Source: JBDTVS01 sp040007095 (GTDB lineage Bacteria; Acidobacteriota; Vicinamibacteria; Vicinamibacterales; CAVVIG01). From it: a stretch of 26,523 nucleotides of DNA. The notes under the pieces were generated by a model. It was not told the origin of the DNA. It did no database searches and worked only from the letters and a program-made list of their open reading frames with translations. Positions within the stretch are counted from its first letter, which is position 1, and each line of letters starts with the position of its first letter. The position numbers and the translations under genes are program-made. Shown here piece by piece: positions 15,489 through 23,274 of the stretch. The DNA is taken from NCBI GenBank assembly GCA_040007095.1, contig JBDTVS010000142.1, forward strand, positions 1 through 26,523. The letters are read 5' to 3'.

Positions 15489-16502
15489 TTACTTCACTTC
15501 GACCAGCTCGATCGCCTCCCGGCTGGGCCCTTCGACGAGTACGGCGCGCGTCTGCCCGAGCCGATATGGACTGCCCAGCAGCGTCACGCCCTCGTCACCG
15601 AGTTTCTTGATCCACGCGTCGAGATTCGACACGCTGAGCCCGACGTGATCCATCAAGTGGCCGCGCGTGCCTGCCAGCGGCGCGCCGCCCTGCCGCATGT
15701 ACCAGTTCATCGCCACGTCGCCGAACAGCACGCCGGCCGACGGTGTGCGGTAGGTCCCCTCCACTTCAAGGGCCGGCCACGTGCGATCCGGCCCACGAGG
15801 AACCCGGCAGTTCGCGTCCGTGCGCGGGGCTTCAATCGGAGCGCCCGGCCGCGGCGGTGAGGCGGGCGCGCCGAAGTGTTTCTGGTACCACAGCTGGGCG
15901 CAGAACGGATCTTCCTGGTACATGTGGACGTGGTTGAAGCGTTCCGCCGGCATGTCGCCCTGCACTTCGATCAGTGCATCGTCCGGTCCGCGGATGTAGG
16001 CAAAGCCGGCCGTACCCGCCGGCTTGACGTTGGTCCGGATCGCTTCGGCAAGCTGGCTCTTCGTGAGACCGAGCACGCCGCCGCTGCCTGGGAAGGTATC
16101 GCTGCTGATAGCCACCGTGCCGCCCTCGTCGTTGGTATACAGCGGGAGGACGGTAACCCCGTCGGCGCGCATCCTGACGAGCGCGGCACGCTCGTTGACG
16201 ACATGCCAGCCGAAATGCCACATCGCGGTTTGCGGCTGAGTGGCCGCCGGCTGATCGATCCTGGTGAACAGCACCAGCACGTTGTTGGGCGAGCGCAGGG
16301 CGGGCATGCCCCCCCATGTTGCGGTCGAAGTCGAGGGGAAGGTTTTCGTGTAGAACGTAATGGCGGCGTCGGGGTTGGTCGATCCGAGATGCAGGTGGTG
16401 GAAGCCCGGAGTCGCCAGGGCAGCGCCCTGACCCTCGGGGCGCGCGGAGGCCAGCACGGCGACCGCCGCAGTCAGCGCGGCGTAGAAGAACCTTGATCTC
16501 AT
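15489..16502 (-). CDS. Secreted two-domain VOC (glyoxalase/dioxygenase-fold) protein
   Basis: This 337-aa protein has a Sec signal peptide (about 1-21) and two vicinal-oxygen-chelate units. The first (about 32-182) opens FHHLHLGSTNPDAAITFYT and closes ALIEVQGD (Glu179). The second (about 189-336) opens FNHVHMYQEDPFCAQLWYQ, contains HVGLSVSNLDAWIKKL and closes EAIELVEV. The His and Glu residues at domain starts and ends are the usual metal ligands of the fold. Glyoxalases, extradiol dioxygenases and resistance proteins all share it, so the reaction is unknown; the exported location argues against classical glyoxalase I. It converges with the RiPP operon and is divergent from the alpha/beta hydrolase. 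The leader contains a perfect 12-bp palindrome TGCCCATGGGCA at 16531-16542. Confidence 0.85.
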   Translation of the reverse strand: MRSRFFYAALTAAVAVLASARPEGQGAALATPGFHHLHLGSTNPDAAITFYTKTFPSTSTATWGGMPALRSPNNVLVLFTRIDQPAATQPQTAMWHFGWHVVNERAALVRMRADGVTVLPLYTNDEGGTVAISSDTFPGSGGVLGLTKSQLAEAIRTNVKPAGTAGFAYIRGPDDALIEVQGDMPAERFNHVHMYQEDPFCAQLWYQKHFGAPASPPRPGAPIEAPRTDANCRVPRGPDRTWPALEVEGTYRTPSAGVLFGDVAMNWYMRQGGAPLAGTRGHLMDHVGLSVSNLDAWIKKLGDEGVTLLGSPYRLGQTRAVLVEGPSREAIELVEVK

Positions 16503-16530
16503 GACAATGCCCCTACTCCCCCGCCCCTTT

Positions 16531-16542
16531 TGCCCATGGGCA
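16531..16542. promoter_or_regulatory. 12-bp palindrome upstream of the VOC gene
   Basis: TGCCCATGGGCA is a perfect palindrome 28 bases upstream of the VOC start, in the divergent gap to the alpha/beta hydrolase gene. It is a candidate operator or start-region hairpin; short palindromes also occur by chance in GC-rich DNA. Confidence 0.3.
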
Positions 16543-16633
16543 TGACTTGCGCGAACGCCGAAAACGCATGCGGGAGCCCAGTCGCTCGTCGTGGATTATA
16601 GGGCGCCGGCACGTAAGGCCCTAGATCACCGCT

Positions 16634-16659
16634 CTTGCCGACATCCCGGCAAGTGTCGG
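16634..16659 (+). promoter_or_regulatory. Two mutually exclusive hairpins in the hydrolase leader
   Basis: CTTGCCG (16634-16640) pairs with CGGCAAG (16647-16653). Overlapping it, CCGACA (16639-16644) pairs with TGTCGG (16654-16659). Both are perfect, and each uses bases the other needs. They lie 50-75 bases upstream of the Tat hydrolase start and could act as a simple RNA switch or as a dyad operator. Confidence 0.35.
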
Positions 16660-16709
16660 ATAGTGTAGGCGCATCGAGCGGAGTCGGGCACTTGAGCAAG
16701 GAGGTCGGC

Positions 16710-17753
16710 ATGGACAGGCATTCTTCCGGGCGCGCTTCTGGACGGTCTTCTGGACGGTCTTCTGGACGACGGGAATTTCTCAGGAAAATGACCGCACTTG
16801 GTGCGGCCGGTCTACCAGCGATCGCGGTGGCCTCGAGATCCCGCTTTGTCGCAGCGGCAGCAGCGTCTCCTGCGGCCGACGTGGGCGCCTCCTACGACCC
16901 CACGGCGAAGCTCGAGGTGACGGTCAGCGAAGTTGAATTGAGGCGCACTCGGGCCGGGCGGACGCTGATGGCCCGCATCTATCAGCCAAAGGGCGCAGGC
17001 CCCTTCCCGACCGTGCTCGATCTGCACGGCGGCGCCTGGAACAATAAAGACCGGCACGCCGAGGAGCCGATGGACCGGGCGCTGGCCGCCAGCGGCCTGC
17101 TGGTGGTCGCGATCGACATGACGCTGGCGCCGGAATCGCCGTACCCGGCGTGTGTGCAAGACGCCAACTACGCCGTCCGCTGGCTGAAATCGAATGCGCC
17201 CCGCTGGAGCGGCTTGCCTTCGAAGGTCGGCATCTACGGGAGCTCGAGCGGCGGGCACGTCGCCGAACTACTGGCGATGCGTCCGCGCGACGCACGCTAC
17301 AACGCCATCCCGCTATCCGGGGCTGCCGCCAACGTCGACGCGACCGTGGCGTACCTGGCGATGCGCTCTCCGATCAGCGATCCGTACGCGCGGTTCCAGA
17401 ACGCGGAAAAGATGAAGCGCGACGCCATGGTCAAGAACCACACCGTCTTCTTCACTCCCTGGGAGACGATCCACGAAAGCAATCCGCAGGAGATCCTCGA
17501 ACGGCACGAGCCGATCACCATGGTGCCGATGCTGATCATGCAAGGCGCGCTCGACGACAACATGCGGCCGGCCGTTCAGGAGAAATTCGTCGCGACCTAC
17601 AAGGCAGCCGGCGGCGAGTGCCAGTTCCAGGTGTTCGAGGGCTGCGAGCACGAATGGGTCGCCACACCGGGACCGCAGACCGACCGCGCTCAGGCCATGG
17701 TCAAGGCATTCATCGCGCGGCAGCTCAAGGCTAAGGACCCTGGCGGGAATTAA
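16710..17753 (+). CDS. Tat-exported alpha/beta hydrolase (esterase/BD-FAE type)
   Basis: 347 aa from ATG 16710, chosen because AAGGAGG lies five bases upstream; the open frame reaches back to 16635 without support. The N-terminus carries a twin-arginine signal (RREFLRKMTALGAAGLPAIAV, residues 20-40, with a hydrophobic stretch to about 53). The hydrolase has the oxyanion motif HGGAW (106-110), nucleophile Ser179 in GSSSG, acid Asp282 or Asp283 (QGALDDNMRPA) and His314 (GCEHEW), as in hormone-sensitive-lipase/BD-FAE-like carboxylesterases. The substrate is unknown, probably an ester outside the cytoplasm. The region before the Arg pair contains a 12-bp tandem repeat giving an SGRS repeat, lengthening the n-region. 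The stop codon lies inside the left arm of a long inverted repeat (copy B). Confidence 0.88.
   Translation: MDRHSSGRASGRSSGRSSGRREFLRKMTALGAAGLPAIAVASRSRFVAAAAASPAADVGASYDPTAKLEVTVSEVELRRTRAGRTLMARIYQPKGAGPFPTVLDLHGGAWNNKDRHAEEPMDRALAASGLLVVAIDMTLAPESPYPACVQDANYAVRWLKSNAPRWSGLPSKVGIYGSSSGGHVAELLAMRPRDARYNAIPLSGAAANVDATVAYLAMRSPISDPYARFQNAEKMKRDAMVKNHTVFFTPWETIHESNPQEILERHEPITMVPMLIMQGALDDNMRPAVQEKFVATYKAAGGECQFQVFEGCEHEWVATPGPQTDRAQAMVKAFIARQLKAKDPGGN
16736..16768 (+). repeat. 12-bp tandem repeat in the Tat signal coding region
   Basis: The unit TTCTGGACGGTC occurs 2.75 times without interruption (16736-16747, 16748-16759, 16760-16768). In frame it encodes repeated Ser-Gly-Arg-Ser just before the twin arginines. 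Gain or loss of one unit keeps the frame, so length may vary between strains. Confidence 0.8.
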
Positions 17754-17896
17754 GCTGTCAACTTGGGCGTCGGGGCGCCCGCCCGGCAAGGCGTGAGGAG
17801 CCCGCATACCGGGAGTATGCAAGCGACGAGCAACGCAGCCCGGCGGGATGCATCGACGGCGAAGGTGGCAGCCTAATTCCCGCCAGGGTCCTTAGC
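17730..17896 (+). repeat. Structured repeat element, copy B (long inverted repeat)
   Basis: Left arm 17730-17764 and right arm 17862-17896 are 35 bp each with a perfect 23-bp core (GCTAAGGACCCTGGCGGGAA plus TTA, against its complement). Pairing continues inward as CGTCG/CGACG, then CCCGCC/GGCGGG, and ends in a central hairpin GCATAC-CGGGA-GTATGC. The interior matches copy A over 85 gap-free columns. The element covers the last seven codons and stop of the hydrolase and ends 20 bases before the tex stop, so it also acts as a probable two-way transcript end. Confidence 0.85.
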
Positions 17897-17916
17897 AGCC
17901 GGGCGCGGCGTCCGCG

Positions 17917-20202
17917 TCACGACGACCGTAACTTGGAAAAAGCGGCGGCGATCGAGGTGGACGGGGCCGATTTCGACGCTGTTGCCGGCGAGCGCTGCAC
18001 TCCCGGCCCACTGGTACCCGTCGCCGGCCCTCCCGTTTCCCTCAGCTTCATCGTCAGCGCGATGCGCTTGCGCTTCAGGTCGATCGCGACCACCTTCACC
18101 GTCACGATGTCGCCGGCTTTCACCACGTCGCGCGGATCCTTCACGAACCGGTCCGCGAGCTGCGACACGTGCACGAGGCCGTCCTGGTGCACGCCGATGT
18201 CGACGAACGCTCCGAAGTTCGCCACGTTGGTCACGACGCCTTCGAGCTGCATCCCCGGGATCAGGTCAGCGAGCTGTTCGACTCCCTCCTTGAACGAGGC
18301 GGTGCGGAACTGCGGACGTGGATCCCTCCCGGGCTTCTCGAGCTCCGCCAGGACATCTTTCACCGTCGGCAGGCCGAACTGCGCGTCGACGAACTCCTCG
18401 GGCCGCACCGCTCGAAGCAGGTTGGCCTGTCCCATCAACTCGCCAACGGCAAGGCCGGTTCGCGCGACGATCCGCGCCACGAGCGGATACGCCTCGGGAT
18501 GCACGGCGGACCGATCGAGCGGGTTGTGGCCGTGGTTGATCCGCAGAAATCCGATCGCCTGCACGAACGTCCGCTCACCAATCCGCGGCACCTTCAGAAT
18601 CTCGGTGCGGTCGCGAAAGGGGCCGTGCTCGTCGCGGAAGCCGACGATGTGCTTCGCCATCGACTCGCTCAGTCCTGAGATCCGCGAGAGCAGCGGCACC
18701 GATGCGGTGTTCACGTCGGCGCCGACCGCGTTGACGCAGTCTTCCACGACGGCGTCGAGCTTCTTCGCCAGACGGACCGGGCTCACGTCGTGCTGATACT
18801 GGCCGACCCCAATCGCCTTCGGGTCGATGCGAACGAGCTCGGCCAGGGGATCCTGGAGACGCCGCGCGATCGACACCGCGCCGCGCAACGAGACGTCGAG
18901 CGCCGGAAACTCGCTGGCCGCGAGCTCGGAGGCCGAATAGACCGAGGCTCCTGCCTCCGATACGACCACCCGCGTCAGCCGCAGGTCGCCATGGCGGGAC
19001 ATCAAGTCCGTCACGAGCGCGTCCGTTTCGCGCGACGCCGTCCCGTTGCCGATGGCCACCAACTCCACGCCGTGCGCGTGACACAGCCGCGCCAGCGTGC
19101 GCAGCGCGCCCTCCCAATCCTTCCGCGGCTCGTGAGGATAGATCACCGCGGTCTCCAGGAGCTTCCCGGTTCCTGCGACCACGGCCACCTTGACGCCCGT
19201 TCGAATCCCGGGGTCCAGCCCCATTGTCGTTCGCTGGCCTGCCGGAGCCGCAAGCAGCAGATCGCGCAGATTGCGCCCGAACACGCGGATCGCTTCGGCC
19301 TCCGCCTCGTCGTGCAGCCGGCGCTCAATCTCAGCCTCGAGCATCGGCAGCATCTTGATCTTCCATGTCGAGCGGACCGTCGCGACGAGCCAGGGGTCCG
19401 CGGGGCGGCGTCGATCGACGATACCGGCACGCGCCGCGATACGCTGTTCGGGTTCAGTTGGACCAACCCCCGGGTCGTCGTGCGGCAGGACGACCTTGAG
19501 GCGCAGGATGCCCTCCTCGCGGCCGCGGAACAGCGCCAGCACGCGATGCGACGGGAGCCGTCTCAGCGGTTCGCGCGCGCTGAAGTAATCGGAAAACTTC
19601 GCGCCCTCCTCCTGCTTGCCGTCGACGACGATCGAGGTCCAATCGCCGCGGTCCCAGAGCAGCTGTCGAAGTCCGCCGACCAGCTCCGCATCCTCAGTGA
19701 ACGTGTCGACGAGAATCCAACGCGCGCCCTCGAGCGCGGCGGCGGCGTCGGGTATGCCTTTCCGGGTGTCGACATACGCCGCGGCTGCCGCATCGGGCGA
19801 GAGCATTGGATCGTGCAGGAGCGCCAGCGCAAGGGGCTCGAGGCCCGCCTCCCTCGCGATTTGCGACTTCGTCCGGCGCTTGGGCTTGTAGGGCAGGTAG
19901 AGATCCTCGAGCCGGGCCTTGGTGTGCGCCGCCGCGATCGCCTCCGCCAACTCGGGCGAGAGTTTGCCCTGTTCTTCGATGCTCTTGCGGATCGCCGCGC
20001 GCCGTTCTTCGAGGTCGCGAAGATAGTACAGCCGTTCCTCGAGAGTCCGCAGTTGGGTGTCGTCGAGCCCGCCAGTGGCCTCCTTCCTGTAGCGCGCGAT
20101 GAACGGCACGGTGGACTTGGCGTCGAGCATCTCGATCACCGCATCGGTTTGCGACACACGGATGCCAAGTTCCTCCGCAAGACGGGCAGATATGGACGTC
20201 AT
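17917..20202 (-). CDS. tex: Transcription accessory protein Tex
   Basis: This 761-aa cytoplasmic RNA-binding protein follows the full Tex layout. The N-terminal helical region has STVPFIARYRKEATGGLDD (about 30-50) and EDLYLPYKPKRRTKSQIARE. The YqgF-like domain is near 330-460 (GLDPGIRTGVKVAVV). Helix-hairpin-helix motifs lie near 490-560 (LLSRISGLSESMAKHIV; LKVPRIGERTFVQAIGFLR). The S1 domain is at about 648-717 (GVVTNVANFGAFVDIGVHQD; GLVHVSQLADRFVKDP). Tex and its eukaryotic relative Spt6 act in transcription; bacterial Tex is needed for expression of toxin genes in some species. Length is normal, with a short Ser/Ala/Gly-rich tail of about 40 residues. The ribosome site is weak. It stands alone between the hydrolase and a DUF1328 gene. 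The large plus-strand open frame over its 5' half is a shadow. Confidence 0.95.
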   Translation of the reverse strand: MTSISARLAEELGIRVSQTDAVIEMLDAKSTVPFIARYRKEATGGLDDTQLRTLEERLYYLRDLEERRAAIRKSIEEQGKLSPELAEAIAAAHTKARLEDLYLPYKPKRRTKSQIAREAGLEPLALALLHDPMLSPDAAAAAYVDTRKGIPDAAAALEGARWILVDTFTEDAELVGGLRQLLWDRGDWTSIVVDGKQEEGAKFSDYFSAREPLRRLPSHRVLALFRGREEGILRLKVVLPHDDPGVGPTEPEQRIAARAGIVDRRRPADPWLVATVRSTWKIKMLPMLEAEIERRLHDEAEAEAIRVFGRNLRDLLLAAPAGQRTTMGLDPGIRTGVKVAVVAGTGKLLETAVIYPHEPRKDWEGALRTLARLCHAHGVELVAIGNGTASRETDALVTDLMSRHGDLRLTRVVVSEAGASVYSASELAASEFPALDVSLRGAVSIARRLQDPLAELVRIDPKAIGVGQYQHDVSPVRLAKKLDAVVEDCVNAVGADVNTASVPLLSRISGLSESMAKHIVGFRDEHGPFRDRTEILKVPRIGERTFVQAIGFLRINHGHNPLDRSAVHPEAYPLVARIVARTGLAVGELMGQANLLRAVRPEEFVDAQFGLPTVKDVLAELEKPGRDPRPQFRTASFKEGVEQLADLIPGMQLEGVVTNVANFGAFVDIGVHQDGLVHVSQLADRFVKDPRDVVKAGDIVTVKVVAIDLKRKRIALTMKLRETGGPATGTSGPGVQRSPATASKSAPSTSIAAAFSKLRSS

Positions 20203-20494
20203 AGAAGCGTGTCGATGAAGAGGCGATGCTAGACGGACACTTCGGAGTCCGATGAGTCATGGGATTTCGGCGAGGGAGAGAACGTCACGAAGGAGAGTGT
20301 AGCCTGTTGAAGCAAGCACGGGAAACACGTCGATCAGTGGCCGACGCACATGCGACGACGGCGACCGATCGACGCCCCGCGCCCGGCTTGGTGCTATCTC
20401 GTCCCATTGCAGGACGTCGTGATAGGCGGCCGAAGCGCCAACCCGCGCTCAACGTGGTCTTGCCGGCGCAGAAGCTGCGAGGAGCGTTGCACGC
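20203..20494. other. Gap upstream of tex, no gene seen
   Basis: This 292-base gap holds the tex promoter region (minus) and the 3' flank of the DUF1328 gene. Open frames here are short, without ribosome sites, and look like random arginine-rich translation. No convincing repeat or hairpin was found. Confidence 0.5.
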
Positions 20495-20662
20495 TCAAGG
20501 CGCCAGAGTTCGACGCCCAGTGAGAAAGTGCACGACCATCAGGACCAGGCCGACGATGAATAGTACCCAGGCGATCTGAGACGCGATGGCCGCTACGCCA
20601 GATACGCCGAGCGCGCCCGCGACGAGTCCGAGAACCAGAAAAACCAGCGCGTAGTAAAGCAC
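20495..20662 (-). CDS. DUF1328-type small membrane protein
   Basis: A 55-aa protein starting at GTG 20662, chosen because AAGGAGG lies five bases upstream and because the family normally begins (M)LYWALVFL. It reads VLYYALVFLVLGLVAGALGV, SGVAAIASQIAWVLFIVGLV and LMVVHFLTGRRTLAP: two transmembrane helices joined by a small Gly/Ala loop, ending in a basic tail. DUF1328/YtjA-like peptides are frequent in proteobacteria and acidobacteria, often stress-induced, and their role is unknown. A longer open frame continues upstream to 20893, but that part is polar, lacks a ribosome site and does not belong to the family. An inverted repeat upstream may be its operator. Confidence 0.85.
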   Translation of the reverse strand: MLYYALVFLVLGLVAGALGVSGVAAIASQIAWVLFIVGLVLMVVHFLTGRRTLAP

Positions 20663-20713
20663 GATGACCTCCTTGTCGCGCCAGAAGCGGCGCGTGTTCG
20701 GATGAATATTTAG

Positions 20714-20768
20714 CAGAAACGGTGCCACACCCAATGGGAGCTTGCGCCAGGGAAACGGGCCGTTTCTG
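20714..20768. promoter_or_regulatory. Inverted repeat upstream of the DUF1328 gene
   Basis: CAGAAACGG (20714-20722) recurs inverted as CCGTTTCTG (20760-20768). The right part is itself a 7+1+7 palindrome, GAAACGG-G-CCGTTTC (20752-20766). It lies 52-106 bases upstream of the GTG start. Three occurrences of GAAACGG or its complement in 55 bases suggest a repressor or activator site. Confidence 0.45.
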
Positions 20769-21025
20769 ACGATGCACACGTCGAAAGTGGCACGCGCTTT
20801 CTCATCGTGGGCATACGGCGACCCGTCGGTGACGATCAGATGGCTCCGGCGTTGTGAAGAAAGCGGAGGTAATGCGCGGCAGGCGTCCACCAAGCCGGAC
20901 CGCAGGCGTCGGACGTGCCTGAAACAGTCGCGGGAGTGCGCGACGCGACAGGGACGCCGGTTGAGATGGCCGGCACGCTCGTGTGGGGAATGGCGCCGCC
21001 AGCGGCACGGTCGATGAGCGGAGCG

Positions 21026-21037
21026 TTAGGGCCCTAA
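21026..21037. promoter_or_regulatory. 12-bp palindrome upstream of the SPFH gene
   Basis: TTAGGGCCCTAA is a perfect palindrome 69 bases before the SPFH start and 15 bases before the AT-rich TAAAAT (21053-21058), overlapping where a -35 would be. That position suits an operator. Confidence 0.35.
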
Positions 21038-21106
21038 AGTGACGGATGAGGCTAAAATATCGCGGCAGGTCGTTTTTCAACCGGTCAGCGAAGGGAGCCG
21101 TGCACG

Positions 21107-22168
21107 ATGGGTCTCATGGATTTTATCAAGGGCGAGTTCATCGACGTCATCGAGTGGACCGATGATTCACGCGATACGCTGTCCTTCCGTTTTCCGGACC
21201 AGGACAAGGCGATCAAGAACGGGGCGCAGCTCATCGTGCGCGAATCGCAGGTCGCCCAGTTCCTGTACCTGGGCCAGTTCGGTGACACGTTTCAGCCCGG
21301 CAAGCACACGCTGACGACGGACAACATCCCGATCCTGACGAAGCTGAAATCGTGGAGCTACGGGTTCAATTCGCCGTTCAAAGCCGACGTCTTCTACATC
21401 GTCACGCGGCTGTTCACGGGCAACAAGTGGGGCACGGCCAATCCGATCATGGCGCGCGACGCCGACTTCGGCGTCGTGCGGCTGCGGGCATTCGGTACCT
21501 TCGACTTCAGGATCATCAACCCCCAGCTGTTCCTCAAAGAGGTCGCCGGATCCGATCAGCATTTCCGCCTGGACGAGTTCGCCGACACCATGCGGTCGCG
21601 CATGGTCAGCGTGTTCAGCGAGGCACTGGCCACCGCCCACGTCCCAGTGATCGACGTCGCCACACGCTACTCCGAGCTGGGCGAGGCGCTGCTGCCGGTC
21701 ATCAATCCGGTCGTCGGCGCGAAGTACGGCCTCGAGATCGCCAGTTTCATCGTCGAAAACGTGTCGGTGCCGGCAGAGGTGGAAGCGGCCATCGACAAGC
21801 GCTCGAGCATGACGGCGATCGGCAACCTGAACGACTATGTGAAGTACCAGATGGCTGAAGGCATGGGCTCCGGATCGGGCGGCGCCGGCGGGACGGCGGC
21901 GGAACTGGCGGTCGGATTCGGCATCGCGCAGCAGATGATGCAGCAGGGCGCACTCAGTCCCGGCGGTGCCAGCGGTGCCGGACTGGGCGCGGCGGCGGCA
22001 ACCGCACCGACGCCTGACCTGCTGGCGCCGGCCGACGTCGCCAAGCGAATCGGCGTCCCGGAATCCGATGTGATGGCGATCATCGAATCGGGCGAGCTCA
22101 AGGCCAAGAAGATCGGCGCGAGCTACCGGATCAGCAAGGCGGCGCTCGACGCGTACCTGGCGTCGTGA
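21107..22168 (+). CDS. SPFH-domain protein with C-terminal helix-turn-helix (YdjI-like)
   Basis: 353 aa from ATG 21107 (GAAGGGAG upstream). The first 250 residues form a soluble YdjI-type SPFH/band-7 protein: MGLMDFIKGEFIDVIEWTDD, QLIVRESQVAQFLYLGQFGD, GVVRLRAFGTFDFRIINPQL, YGLEIASFIVENVSVPAEVE. A Gly/Ala-rich linker (about 254-300) follows. The last 50 residues (PADVAKRIGVPESDVMAIIE; GELKAKKIGASYRISKAALD) are an excisionase/MerR-like helix-turn-helix. In Bacillus, YdjI works with the membrane proteins YdjG/YdjH to place PspA at damaged membrane. Here the next gene is a YdjG-like zinc-ribbon membrane protein, overlapping by four bases, but no pspA lies nearby. The helix-turn-helix may bind DNA or act in protein contacts. 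Confidence 0.85.
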   Translation: MGLMDFIKGEFIDVIEWTDDSRDTLSFRFPDQDKAIKNGAQLIVRESQVAQFLYLGQFGDTFQPGKHTLTTDNIPILTKLKSWSYGFNSPFKADVFYIVTRLFTGNKWGTANPIMARDADFGVVRLRAFGTFDFRIINPQLFLKEVAGSDQHFRLDEFADTMRSRMVSVFSEALATAHVPVIDVATRYSELGEALLPVINPVVGAKYGLEIASFIVENVSVPAEVEAAIDKRSSMTAIGNLNDYVKYQMAEGMGSGSGGAGGTAAELAVGFGIAQQMMQQGALSPGGASGAGLGAAAATAPTPDLLAPADVAKRIGVPESDVMAIIESGELKAKKIGASYRISKAALDAYLAS

Positions 22169-23274
22169 GTGACGCGCCCAGTCAGATCGTTGCGAAGGAA
22201 AAGCACGCGTGCCCGGCGTGCGGCGCGCAGGCCGAGTGGAACCCTGCCAGGCAGACGCTGTCGTGTCCGTTCTGCGGGACAGAGTCGCCGTATGTCTTGC
22301 CGAAGGACACCGGCGCGGTCGTCGAGATCGATCTCCTCAAGACGCTGAGCGAAATACCCGAGGAGCAGCGCGGCTGGAACACCGAACGGCGCAGTGTTCA
22401 GTGCCAGAGCTGCAAGGCCGTCATGGTGTTCGACCCGGCGAAAGTGGGTCAGAACTGCGAGTTCTGCGGATCGCCGGCGCTGGTCGCCTACGAAGAGATC
22501 AAGTCGCCGATCCGACCGCAGAGCCTGCTGCCATTCAAGATCTCGCAGGATCAAGTGCGCGATCGCATCCGGCAGTGGTACGCCAGCAAGTGGTTCGCAC
22601 CCGGCGCGCTGCGGCGCAAGGCGCTGGTCGATCAGATCAAGGGTCTCTACATTCCGTACTGGACCTTCGATGCCCAGGTGCACTGCCGCTGGCAGGCCGA
22701 AGCTGGCTACTACTACTACGTCACCGAGGAATATCGCGACAACGACGGCCGCCCGCAGGTGCGCCAGGTCCGACAGGTGCGTTGGGAGCCCGCCGCCGGC
22801 GAGCTCGATCACTTTTTCGACGATGAGCCGGTGCCGGGAACGAAGGGGCTGGATCTCACGCTGCTGCGGGGTGTCGAGCCGTTCCCGACCAAAGACCTCG
22901 TGCCCTACGACACCGCGTTCCTCTCAGGCTTCGTCGTCGAACACTACCAGGTGGTGCTCGCCGACGCGGCTCAACGGTCGCGCGCCCAGATGGACCAGCA
23001 CCTTATGACGCTCTGCGGCCAACAGGTGCCCGGCGACACATTTCGCAACCTTCGCATCGACCCCGACTACTCTCAACGGACCTTCAAGCACACGCTCGTA
23101 CCCGTGTGGCTCCTCACCTACACCTTCGGTGCAAAGGTGTTTCAGGTGATAGCCAACGGCGCAACGGGCGCCATTGCCGGGCAATACCCGAAGAGTTTCT
23201 GGAAGATTCTCTTCGTCGTCGTCCTGGCGGTGCTCGCGGCGATCGTGTTCATCACCCTGTCGCAGCAACAGTAA
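22165..23274 (+). CDS. Double zinc-ribbon protein with C-terminal membrane anchor (YdjG-like)
   Basis: 369 aa from GTG 22165, overlapping the SPFH stop (GTGA). Two zinc ribbons lead: Cys16, Cys19, Cys34, Cys37 (CPACG...CPFCG) and Cys80, Cys83, Cys98, Cys101 (CQSCK...CEFCG). A middle domain follows with paired aromatic motifs (IKGLYIPYWTFDAQVHCRWQ; GYYYYVTEEY; YPKSFWKIL), as in zinc-ribbon proteins annotated as helicase- or PriA-like without helicase motifs. A single transmembrane helix (about 346-364; FVVVLAVLAAIVFITLS) ends the protein. It probably anchors or recruits the SPFH partner at the membrane. The pair forms a two-gene operon. Function is by analogy to YdjG of Bacillus. Confidence 0.8.
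   Translation: MSDAPSQIVAKEKHACPACGAQAEWNPARQTLSCPFCGTESPYVLPKDTGAVVEIDLLKTLSEIPEEQRGWNTERRSVQCQSCKAVMVFDPAKVGQNCEFCGSPALVAYEEIKSPIRPQSLLPFKISQDQVRDRIRQWYASKWFAPGALRRKALVDQIKGLYIPYWTFDAQVHCRWQAEAGYYYYVTEEYRDNDGRPQVRQVRQVRWEPAAGELDHFFDDEPVPGTKGLDLTLLRGVEPFPTKDLVPYDTAFLSGFVVEHYQVVLADAAQRSRAQMDQHLMTLCGQQVPGDTFRNLRIDPDYSQRTFKHTLVPVWLLTYTFGAKVFQVIANGATGAIAGQYPKSFWKILFVVVLAVLAAIVFITLSQQQ

Larger units (their letters stand above)
20663..21106. other. Divergent regulatory gap, no gene seen
   Basis: A 444-base gap between the divergent DUF1328 and SPFH genes. It contains the CAGAAACGG inverted repeat, the TTAGGGCCCTAA palindrome and an AT-rich TAAAAT (21053-21058) that could be the -10 of the SPFH operon. 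Open frames on both strands lack ribosome sites and typical protein composition. Confidence 0.5.

Noticed and set aside
18790..20232. 480-aa plus-strand open frame opposite tex
   Set aside because: Tex is certain from motifs along its whole length; the antisense frame is composition-driven.
20663..20893. N-terminal extension of the DUF1328 protein
   Set aside because: No ribosome site; the GTG at 20662 has AAGGAGG and matches the family start.
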